Positions 12,376 through 22,660 of a stretch of 64,000 bases of DNA are shown piece after piece. The notes beneath the pieces were generated by a model. It saw only the letters and a program-made list of their open reading frames with translations, did no database searches and had not been told where the DNA came from. The DNA lies in NCBI RefSeq assembly GCF_963662255.1, contig NC_085050.1, forward strand, positions 7,435,334 through 7,499,333. The letters run 5' to 3'. Positions within the stretch are counted from its first letter, which is position 1. Each line of letters opens with the position of its first letter. A program made the translations under genes and the position numbers. The DNA comes from Cinclus cinclus. Lineage: Eukaryota; Chordata; Aves; Passeriformes; Cinclidae.

Positions 12376-15300
12376 ACCTCATAACTGGAACTCGAGGAAC
12401 CTAGGGAGAAACTCTGGTCTGGATTTGCTCATGACAAAGCATCTACTAACATATTTTCAGCCAGCGCTTGGCAGAACAGCAACGTTCAGATTTCTGTTTA
12501 AATAAGCTCTTTCATCAGATGAAAGAACATACCAGGAACTGGTCAGCAATATTCTCTGCAGAGTGGCCCCTGGAAGGGGAGCACAGACAGGGAGTTAATG
12601 GCTTCCAGGTAAGGAGAAGGTACAGAGCTGCCATGAGATGGAGCTGGTAACAGAGGACTGAGCCAGGGAGCTCCTCACTCCTGAGCAATCCCAGTTACCA
12701 GCTGCTGGTCACCTCTGCAGGGGAGAACAAGGTGAATGCAGCCATTGCTCTTCACTCTGCTGGTGAATATTGAACAATAACCAGTGCCATAAAGCTTTTG
12801 ACTTTAACTGGCATGAATCAAAGGCTTTGGTCAGGTTGGCCTTGGAATTGTTTAGGATGAAATGGATTCCTTTTAGCCTTTGAGAGGGTCCAATTTAAGC
12901 TGTTTAGCTGAGCAGTGTGGAAAATACAGCAGTTTTGCTATTATGTGGTCAAACTGGAGAGCAGACGCAATTTACCGATACTGCTGGATCCATAACTTCA
13001 CATCCTCTTGGAAACACCGTTCTTATTACACTTCCTATGGCTGTTGTTGTGGCCACCAGCGATGAAAATCCAGCCTGTTTTATCCATCACGTTTCTTGGC
13101 TTCCATATTTCTTATATGTCTTGTACACCCCTCAATGCATTTGGTGCACTTGTTCATTGCAGGGTTTCCACTGCAAGCAGAAATGTGTGATTTTTGAGAC
13201 AGCAGGGCAGGAAATGCTTTTGGAAGTGGTCAATGGCCTTATAGTTTGTAAAGATAAATGTGGCCACAAAAGCTGTCATGAAAAAAAAATTCTGTGAGAG
13301 ACTGACTGCTTGTGCTTTTAACCCTAGAGATTTCTAGCCTAGATACAGTAAGCATCTTGTTTTACTGCAGATGTGTAAAAATTATATGAATATATACTAT
13401 GACCTGTTTTCTGCACTGGACAGTCTATTTGCCCATCCTGCATGAGGGATGGTTTCCTCCAGCAATAATGGAAATGACTGGTTTGTGAAGCCAGAGCCGT
13501 CTGAAAACAGGGGCTCATCTTTTTTCCTCAGATGCATTTTACATCAATTCTCAGCTGCCATAAAATTATAGAAAGTATGAATTTGTGAACTTTATACTGG
13601 CTGAGAATCTGACCTAAATTTTTGACAATGGATTATGTAGACAAAGGAAAATGTTAATTTAGGCGGCTTTCTGTGAGGGAGAGAACGTTTCTCTCTTTAC
13701 AGCTTCCCTTGGGAGCTGTGGAGGTACATGGAAGAGCAATGAGATAAAACTGAGAAAGGAAAATTTGGGGCCACTGCTAGAAAATTGAGGTGTTAATCTT
13801 TCTCCATGAGGACATGATGATGATGATTTCTTGGCAACATGCAGAGAGAATAGAAAAGAGATGTAAATAATGAAGCAATAGAAAAGACATCTTGGTTCAA
13901 TGGGCACTGGTTTTACTTGGGTATAAAATGAAGAACAGGAGAAGACAAGTAAAACATGAGTCCTGATACAGAAGAAAACAGCCACGTGATGTGATTCTGA
14001 GACTGGACTGCCAGCACTAATTGTTTCCTCAAAGGCATAAAACCCCTGCTTTGAGCAACTGCCCTCCTTGACAGGATGAGGACTTCTCCTGCCTTACCAA
14101 AATGAGCAGATTAGCTCCTTGGCAAGGAATTTTATGCCAGGACTGGACAGAGTGGAGAAGAAGCATAACTCTATCCTGGCAGACAAATGAACCTGGGTGA
14201 TCTTAGAAGCAGTTTCCACCCTTGTTTTCCCCATTTTACTCCAGAGTGGTTAAACCTCAAAGCAGTCAGTATTTATCCAATAAACAATTCCATTCTGAAA
14301 AACTGGGCTTCTGGCATGTTTTCCTGCCCTCCCTTGTGCTGATGGTTGGAAGTGCTGTGAGGGCACCATTGTGTGTAATGACTCCTTACTCCCACTTCTG
14401 GCACAACTCTTCGGTAGTGCACAACCATGCAAAGAAATAAAAATAAAAGACCCTGTGGCTAGATACATCAGGTAAAGTCAGTCTGAGATTCTACAGGAGG
14501 ACCTAACTGAAGCTTTTTATCCTTGACATTGAAGCCAGACCCTGTCTCTGGTATGGATGTTGTTGGTACAGTGCCCATGACCCTTACTCCTGGGGCAGGC
14601 CATGCCCCTGGCTAAATATGAGTGGCACGAGTGACATTGTCTTCTCCATGCCTTCTGCCCCTACTGATGGAGGTGGGCTTTCCTCCACAGACCAATAAAC
14701 TGTCCCTAATGTCACAAGAAACACAAATGAATGTAGAATTTTCAAAACGATCATCTAATTTCTTGAATATATATATATGGTGTTTTCTATTTGGGCTGCT
14801 AGAGAATCTGGAAAAAAACCAAAACAAACATGTTTGACTATTAATATGGATGGGTTTAAAATTAGCAGTATCTCCTTTAATATAAACTTGGTTAAAATCA
14901 TCAACATGATCAAGTACTCCCAACACTCATATCTGTCTTTATTACAGGGTTGGGAAACATCAACTTAATCTCTGGCTGTGCCAAAGCAGGTCTCCACTAG
15001 AGATTGATACTGCTACACTTCACGGTGCTTTGAATAAGCTGGGTGTGCCCATACCAAAGTCATCTCCAACCTGGCAAACACAACTTGTCTGTCCTGGTCA
15101 CGAATAGCTCTTTTTTCCAAGAATGATGGTTTGGTGCCGTGGGGAATTGTCTCCTCCTGCCCAAAAGATGATGACTCGTGTGAACAGTAATCTCTCATCC
15201 ACAGCCCAGGACATTCTGTACCTAAATCTGGTTATGTGTCAACTGTATAAGAAGAGTTTTCACTTTATGAAATGGTTTATTTTGTCAAAATGTAATTTAG

Positions 15301-15534
15301 GTGATGTTTAAAACAGCCAAGCCTCCATCTTAGTTGGGACCTTTGATCTCAGTGGAGCACCATGACAATGACATGGTGCTCTGAGGGATGGAGCTGCAAA
15401 CAAACGATGGCCATGTTGGTTGGGCAGGTGCCAAGGAATGGCTGACAGGGATGATTTACCATGGAAAAAGAGCAGGGATAGCCTAAACATGTGTATTTGT
15501 TCAGATGAAAAATTCTATGGAGGGAAGAATGGGT
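12376..15534. other. Gene-free unique sequence between two MIR remnants
   Basis: No gene is supported. The patch at 12760-12900 is described separately. The interval 13320-13640 is A+T-rich, single-copy in appearance, and could include conserved non-coding DNA. A short (AT)n run lies at about 14766-14777. Open frames at 12917-13297, 13659-13985 and 14612-14926 show no domains. Confidence 0.5.
12760..12900. promoter_or_regulatory. Candidate enhancer patch with SOX and TCF/LEF sites
   Basis: Within 125 bp lie an AACAAT SOX-type core (12773-12778), a consensus TCF/LEF site ATCAAAGG (12817-12824) and a second TCF-like site in reverse orientation, CCTTTGAG (12877-12884). The DNA is unique and A+T-leaning. 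SOX and TCF sites often occur together in developmental enhancers. Use of these particular sites is an inference, and each motif is short enough to arise by chance. Confidence 0.22.
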
Positions 15535-15700
15535 ATTATGGATAAAACATTGGCTGGGGACAAAGAGCTGGGTTAAATACCATTGCTGGCACAGGCTTTG
15601 GGTGTGCGCCCAAGAATAAGTCATGGGACCTCCTGCCCTGGTTCTCAGCCCACAAAATGGGGATGTGGCAGAGGACAATAACAGCCCCTTTCCTTTATCC
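15535..15700 (+). mobile_element. MIR-type SINE (CORE-SINE) remnant
   Basis: A second MIR-like copy runs in the same orientation as the one at 12192. Visible blocks are TATGGATAAAACATTGGCTG (head), GACAAAGAGCTGGGTTAAAT, ATTGCTGGCACAGGCTTTGG, CCCAAGAATAAGTCATGGGA, then GTTCTCAGCCCACAAAATGG and ACAATAACAG. These match in order the MIR phrases for the head, CTGGGTTC, GCCAC, CTTGGGCAAGTCAC, CTCAGTTTCCCCATCTGTAA and the GGGGATAATAA segment. It is strongly diverged, as expected for an element far older than the CR1 copies. The boundaries are approximate. Confidence 0.72.
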
Positions 15701-18700
15701 TGGCTTTATGTGTCAAACCAGCAATCCTGGGGGAAGGGGCTGCATCAAGCACAATAGCGGCTTGTTCCCTTTTCATCATGGCTGTGCAGCAGACACAGGT
15801 TGTGCTATACCAAGGCCTCTTTAAAGGTTGTTTTGTTGAGACCAGTATTTAATTCTAGGCTTTAGAAAAATAAAATTAAAAGACACAACTGTTTAAAAGG
15901 TCAAATTGTCCACCTGTTCTGGGCAGGCTGGTTTTGTGGTGTGCACTGTATGGCCGTGACTATTTTGTCTGAGGTCTGAGATGTGAGTTCAATGGCAATC
16001 TGCAAAACAAAGCAGTAGCTTGATTGGCAAATCTCTAAAAGTTTGAGCTCAGAAAAACCTAACCTTCCTTCTGGGACAGCATTTAATTTTAAGGTTGTCA
16101 TTTTTGTCTGGGACTTACTTTCATGAGAAATTCTCTCCCAGTTGGGAAGACAACTTCTACCTTGTGACATAATGAAAATGGAGAGGATGAGTTCTGATTT
16201 TTAATTTTGTATTTAATTTTGGTTTTGTGTAACAGGACCACTAAGATAGAGACAAATAATGAGTTCACTCTTTCCTTCCCCAAACTTTTTTCAACAGGAA
16301 AAATATTTATTTTCTTTAGTCCTCAAATGGAAGCAGCTTCCACAGTAAGAAAGAATATTGTCTTTAAATGTTGAAAGGGAAAATTTCCCAAAGAGGGTTT
16401 TCTTCTTATTATTTTTCATCTTTTCCATAAAGGATGTAAAGAATGTTACATTTTCTGAAATAAAGAGACATAAAGAAATTTTAGCAGTTTGTTGCAGTAC
16501 CTTTATTTCCTGCATTTGTGGGTTGGTCTGCTGCATAGATTACAGAATCATAAAGAGCATGAGGTGTTCTAAACTGCCTCTGTGGAATGACTGTCCTGGT
16601 GTTTGGAAGAAAACCTGTGAAAATATAAAATAATTTACTAACACTTATTTTAGAAATATTGATAATAGACAAGACAAATGTTGCACTCTGTTGACAATCT
16701 GATGTAACCTTTCTAAAAACTTGTAAGAGGATAAAAAGATCATATAGAAGAAGAGTGACACAAGTAAAAAAAATTAGGAAAACTCCAGAAAAACTTATTT
16801 TCAGTTAACCAAGATCAGTTCACAAAGTCTAAAAAAGCACTGCATACGGCTGATAAATTTCAATGTTATTTTGTTTCCATTTTGAAATAATATGGAGTTG
16901 TGCTAAGAAGAATTCCTGAGGCTGAAGGAAAACTCAGGTACTTCAAACAAATACCATTTGAAGTGAATGTTTTTTTGGCAAGGTGTTTCACAGTATGCAT
17001 TGAAAAATTCCATCCAAGATATTTTGATACCTTGTTTTAGGAAAAGAAAATGCTGAGGATTCAAAGTAAAATAAGACTGCGGGGGAAAGAAAATTAATCT
17101 GTTTTCTTGGAACATCTCTCAGAATGTTACAAATCCTGCAGAAATTTATGGGTAGCCAGAAGCATCAACTGAAGCCCTCACCATTCACCAGCCTTTTACC
17201 GAAAGTGAACATGAGAGAACATTTCCATCTCATGGCATGTATATGATGATTTTATGATCGAGAGAGGTCAAGCTCAGACTAGCTCCTTAGGAATGTTGCT
17301 CTCCAAACTTCCCCAAAAATCCTCAGCATCTGGCAACGATCCGTGTTTTGTAATATCTACTCATTAATCACCACCTTACCCAATTAACTAATCCAGGCAA
17401 CACCTTTGTCAGATGAGGAAAGTTAATGCAAGGTGAAGTTAAATTCCAAATCACAAAGGGATTCCTAGCTAGCTGTGAAGAAAACAACACAGAAATCACA
17501 GGCATTTCTAAACAATAGGTGAAGCTGGAATTCGAGATATTTAGACACATACCACTAAAACCAGGAGATGATGAGGAGATGTTTCTATTTCTGCTGCAGT
17601 CAGTATTTTGAGAACTTTCTTCGGTACCACAGAAAAGATTTATGTGTTCGTGGCATATATTACAGAGCTGTAGGAAACACTGAAGCCCATTCAACACTTG
17701 GAATGAGCACACTGAAAGTTGTCACACATTATCTGGGATTAGAGCTGAGTACTCCTAGCCAGACCCTCCACTACTGAAAGTTAATTGGTGAAACTTGATT
17801 TTATAGGCTGGCAAGATGCCAGTGTAACTCAGCTGGAGGTCAGGAGTCCCAGCCTGCTCCCTGGCTAGGCTCAGGTAAGATGGGAGAATTTCAAGGCTGC
17901 TTCCATACTTCATTCTGGGTGACAAGCTGTGATGGGTCTTTAGAGTTAAGGGGAAAAAAACTGAGAAAAAGCATGTTATTTCTTCCAATTGCCTGATTTA
18001 GAGGAGTTTATGGAAGGAGCTGTAGAAGCTGTCGATAATCAAAAGGACTGGCATGGCCAGGAGAATCTCCTCCCCTCCTCCAGACTTGGGCTGGATGTGA
18101 GGTTTGGCTGTGGACACATAAGAGGTACACAGTCATGTTTTCATGCTTGTAGGATGTTTTAAATTTTATTTTAAAAAGAAACTCAAATTAGTACAAATTA
18201 ATAGTTCCCAAAGGCACCTATTTTGCTCTGCTGGCCAAAACAAGACTAAAAGCTGACAAGTTCAATGGGATGAAACCCAGCCCAGCTGCTTCATCAGGTT
18301 CTGCTTCAGGGGCTTGTTCCTCTGTGAGTTATTGACCTTCAACCAGCTCAGATGGTCCAGCCTTTGGGTGGCTTTGCCTGAATCAGCAGCAAAAGCAGAA
18401 ATCCAAGGTTTATTTCCCAGCTGTAGACAACTTCCTCCTCACCTTGTCCACAAATAGGAAGCGACAGGTCATAGGGCCCCTTCCTGGGATCTAGTGAGAA
18501 AACCAGGTGTTGGGGCTGCCATCAGCACTGTGCCACCCTGTACCTGCAGGGATGGCATCAAACATGATGAAGATGCAGCTGCAGCTAAGGTATTTCTTGC
18601 CCAGGTGCCAGCTCCACACAAATCCTTCCATTTCTGTGTCACACTGGGACCAGGAGAAGGCCTTGAAAAATGAAACTGCCAGCATAAGAGCAGCAGGAGA

Positions 18701-21439
18701 AGGCTCATGAGGACCTTTCTGGAAAGCTCAAAACAGGAAACGTTTAATCAAGCTCTGAGGGGAAAAAATACTTAAAAAAAAAAAGAAGAAGAAGAAAAGT
18801 CAGTCTTTCTGAGCAGCCAGGATGTTTGTGAAATCCCTGCTCCGTTTATTATGATGCTGAGTTTCAGCTGGCTGTTTTATTAAAGGCAGCTGGGACACAT
18901 TACTTGTGCATTAACACTGAGCCAGCTTTCATTTTAAAACTTAGCCGTTGCTGGGAGCTTTCCTTAATGCATTCCTGCTGCTGCCAGCTCCATAATCCAC
19001 ACCAGCAGCCGCAGGGGAAGATCACTTCACCTCACCATACTTCTTATTTCCAGAGAAAGGCCTAATAAAAATCAGCCTGGCTGCTCAGGAGCAGCACTGT
19101 CCCTCTCTGAGGTAGAGCGAAGAGAGAGAGCCAGAGTGAGAGGATGGTGGTGCCTCTGCCAAGAGGACATCTGCTTGTGGAGCAAACCCCTGAACACTCA
19201 TGGGCAGCTCTCTCATTATTGCTTTCCAGGGACGTATTCGAACTTTTTGCAATGTAAACTGCATTTCAGTACATCACAAATCACTGAGTGATGGCTCCAG
19301 TAGACTGGGTGGAGGGTGGGAGGGTGATGGGGAAGGAGCTTCAGAAGTTTGTCTGTGCAGAATGGCAAGAGAGGTGCTGGGGTTTGGCAACCACAGTCTC
19401 TGTCCTCCAGCACATGTCCCCCAAGCACACAGGGCCAAAATGTTTTTATCAGTGATCTGAGAAGTCACTGAAGTCCCTCGCTCTCAAATTGTTCTGTTTA
19501 AAGAAACAGTCATATGGAAAAGGAGAGAGGGAACGTGTCTCTCCCAGCCCTGTAGCTTGGGTCATCAGAAGCTGTCTGGGCCCTGCCTACCATCCTGGTC
19601 CTGGGAACGGCCCCAAGTGCCCTCTGAGAACCCAAGTGTAAAATGCTGCTGTGAATTTGGGTCACGGTTTTGGGAAGAGGTCAAAGCACTGATGTTGCTA
19701 TGCCCACACCCCTGGTTATCTTGGTGTCAGAACAAGACTGGTGCCATCACACAGCATGTTGGGTGGCGCACAGGTGTGGTTTCTAGCAGGTTTGTTCCCT
19801 AACTAGTGTGGAACTCACAAGCTGACTTCAACTAAACATAACTGAAAGGCAGAAATTTCAAAAGTATTGAGCCCTTACAAGTGTGAATAAGCTGTGGGCT
19901 GGAGAAAAGCAGTTCTGTTAACGCTCTTGCAGATGGGCTGCACTGGGACCTCAGGCTTTATCAGACACTTGAGAACCCATGCAAGCATGCTCCATTAGGT
20001 GGTTTAAGTGCAGAGGACAGTTCCATTGCTTCTGCCTTATTAGTGTTCACCCTTCTCCCACGTCCAAGAAGAATCCTTTTTCTTTTACATGGGACCAGTC
20101 TATGGAACAAATTGCCCTGAGGATGTGTTTCTTCCTGACATATCTTAACTGATACCATTTCATTTCTCAGCAATGCTAGATGCTTCCTCATGCCATAAAA
20201 ATGTCAGAATCCTTTCCCCCCACCTCAAATATCTTTGTGCTCTTATTTGTAAAATCACACAACAGGTTTCCTCAGATTAGTAACATCCATACAGAAAAAG
20301 AAGGGGTTTCTTCCTGTAAAGGCGTTTGTTTTGCCTTATTCTCATGCATTTTTACTTCTAGAGAGAATAAGTGTCTGTACTATTCATTATTTTGTACCAT
20401 ATTTCTTTATGCTTTGTCTCCACAGAAAAAGGGCTTTAAGTTTAGTGTAAGAACACTCTACAGAGAGGCTAGATGCCTGGAAAAGCCAGAGATACTAATC
20501 AGAGATCTCCACAAGTTCTTCTTGGAAGGGATACCACTGAACTACTGCAAAATGTTTATTAGGTTCACTAAATATTAGCCTTAGCAGTGTAGAGCTGTAA
20601 GCCAAAATGTGGCTGATATGCATACAGAGACTCAGACGGAGATGTTTTTCTGTGTAGCTGCCTAATATTTCTATAAACCTTCCTTACCAGGTCAAAAATC
20701 ATGGAATTAAAATCCTTAAGAACAATTTTGATTTCATTGGATCAGCACTGCTCAAAGGGAAACTAGCTCTTTGGAAAATTTTTGAGGGTGCCCAAAGACT
20801 TGGACATGGAACAAGATGGAAGAGAAAGGAGGTATGCTCCCAGTCCTCCCAGGGAGGCAGCTAAGGATGTACGTGTTCCCTCTCAGAGGCCTCTGGGGAG
20901 TTGACCTGAGCTTTAATGAAATATCTCACCAGCTCTGGGAAATGCAGAGAGGTGAAGGAGCTACCCAGTAGAATTTCTTTTGTGGTCAAATTTCCCTTTG
21001 CTTTGAGTGCTTCTCAAGGAAAGAAGTAGGTTGTTCTATGAACTTCAGCTTTCATACAGAGGGCTCTCTTTTGCTATAGTCCTTCAGTTCCACTGCCTTG
21101 AAACACCTTGTCTTCCTCAGCTCCTCCATTACAATGTCATAATACTCATCTGAATAAATGTGAACTTTCTGTTTTATACCATGTCCCCCATGTTAGCGGG
21201 GAATTAATTACTGGAGTTCAGTATAGGAAGGAGCTCTGCACTTCATTCATTGCAGTTTGCTGTAATGAATTCAAGAGCAATTGTGTCAGGCCTTGGGCTT
21301 GAGTAAATCTATATAACTGCACTAGACCAGGTGATGATCTGCCCTATTATTTTTCTTACAGTGCTGCAATTTGCCTGGGACACTTGGTTTAACATTTACA
21401 TCCTGAGTCTTGCAAAAAGTGCCAGGGGAAATTTATAAC

Positions 21440-21475
21440 CACGAGTTAATTAACCATGAATCAGTTAATATTTGG
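21440..21475. promoter_or_regulatory. Paired HNF1/homeodomain-like half-sites
   Basis: A perfect GTTAATTAAC palindrome (21445-21454) is followed ten bases later by another GTTAAT (21464-21469). GTTAAT is the half-site recognised by HNF1-class homeodomain proteins, whose full site has one base between the two halves; here the halves abut. It could equally be a generic homeodomain TTAATTAA site. No transcription unit is visible nearby. Confidence 0.2.
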
Positions 21476-22289
21476 GTATGTGAAGTGTTATATACATGCA
21501 AGGGATTAAGCTGTCATAGGGAACTTTGGTTTTAAATCTCTTAGGAAAGTTGTCACTTCTGACAGCCTGCTGGCCTCCAAGTTAATGCTGTGCAGGGCAA
21601 CTGCAGGAGCATTGATTCAGGGACAAAGCTCTTCTTGCTATTTTTTTACATTTTCTGGGTTTACTCTATGGGACTCCCAACCAAATAATTCTCCCCCTCT
21701 AACCTTGGGAACTTACCCAAGGCTTTGTTTAGAGGAGCAGCTGGTGCACAATGGCTGGGTGAGATTCATACTCCTGTGCTGTACAGATCACAGTGTGTCC
21801 TGTCAGCTCTGGAAGACAGAGAGACAGACAGACACACACCTGTAAGGTCTGCACAGCCCCCGGTGTCTGCAGGGATCTTGGCAGCAACTGGGATGAGCTC
21901 TGCATAGCAGCCAGGATTCAGTGGTGAATTTAAGGACCCATCTGCTATTGCTCCCCTTTCTGGCCAGTTTTGCTGGAAGATTTATACTCTAATCAATCCC
22001 ATATTCCATTTCTATTCTGAGCAATGCTATAAGGAGTTAATGCAGTAACCCTCTGACACTGCCTCTGTCCCTGCTGGCATGCTTTGCCCTGGCCCAGAGA
22101 TGCTCCATAGATACAGGCAGAGGCGGGCATCTGCACATCAAAGCCCGTTCCTCACACCCCCTTGGCTGCTGGGATCTTTGTGTTTCCACATGGGCTTTAA
22201 AACAGCTGCTGAAGCAGTTGGGCAGCTGGGTGGATGGAGAGGGACAGAGACATTAGTTTTATGTCTGGCTGGCAAACCTGACTTATATT

Positions 22290-22480
22290 TGGGCAGCACT
22301 AGCTATTAGGATAATATCGGTATGCCTTATCATCAGGGCAAAGAAGATAAAGGCTAGGAATGAATTAGGAGGATTTATTAAAAATCTTGTCCCTGGTCAT
22401 AAAGTCTGGTTTAATGGTGCTCTTTGCAGAGCACTGACAGTGGTCAATGAGCAGGAGAGGCATATCAGAATGAGTTGGCA
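22290..22480. promoter_or_regulatory. Candidate enhancer: GATA cluster plus short hairpin
   Basis: Three GATA-type sites fall within 45 bp: GGATAA (22309-22314), CCTTATCATC (22325-22334, reverse orientation) and AGATAAAGG (22345-22353). About 65 bp downstream is a perfect inverted repeat, GTGCTCT (22417-22423) and AGAGCAC (22428-22434), around a four-base loop. The patch is unique and lies directly beside the CR1 end at 22505. Clustered GATA sites are typical of blood, gut and neural enhancers, but which factor, if any, binds is unknown. Confidence 0.28.
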
Positions 22481-22504
22481 TCAATAACAGAATAATGGAA
22501 ATAT

Positions 22505-22660
22505 TTGGCTTGGGGGGGGTGGGGGGGGGCTTCAAGATCATCTAATTCCACCCCCCCTGCCATGGGCAGGGACACCTTTCACTAGACCAGGTTGCTCAAA
22601 GCCCTGTTCAGCCTGTCCTTGAGTCTTTGCAGGGACAGGGCATCCACAGCCCCTTTAGGT
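22505..22660 (-). mobile_element. CR1 LINE 3' end fragment
   Basis: A minus-strand CR1 tail of about 155 bp. Recognisable blocks are TTCAAGATCATCTAATTCCA, CTGCCATGGGCAGGGACACC, ACTAGACCAGGTTGCTCAAA and GACAGGGCATCCACAGC. On the minus strand the frame closes with the typical CR1 ORF2 ending ALSNLV. At the extreme 3' end, where CR1 normally reads GGTTTGGGTTGGAAGG, this copy has a run of eight G, one T and nine G (22512-22529 approximately). The right limit, where similarity stops, is near 22655. Confidence 0.9.

Larger units (their letters stand above)
15701..22504. other. Long gene-free stretch of unique sequence
   Basis: No gene, RNA gene or mobile element is recognisable in 6.8 kb. 16200-17130 is A+T-rich with a GGGAAAATTTCCC palindrome at 16377-16389. 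18765-18797 is a short A-rich/GAA run. 18830-19080 is a smooth, repeat-free patch with several homeodomain-like TTAA and ATTA cores. 21420-21500 carries HNF1-like half-sites, described separately. The open frames at 20180-20578 and elsewhere are under 135 codons and match nothing I know. Confidence 0.5.

Noticed and set aside
12125..12505. 126-codon plus-strand open frame
   Set aside because: It runs through a MIR-type SINE remnant, which explains the sequence better.
16377..16389. GGGAAAATTTCCC as an NF-kB site
   Set aside because: It is two bases longer than the standard symmetric kB site and stands alone in A+T-rich DNA, so it is kept only as a palindrome.
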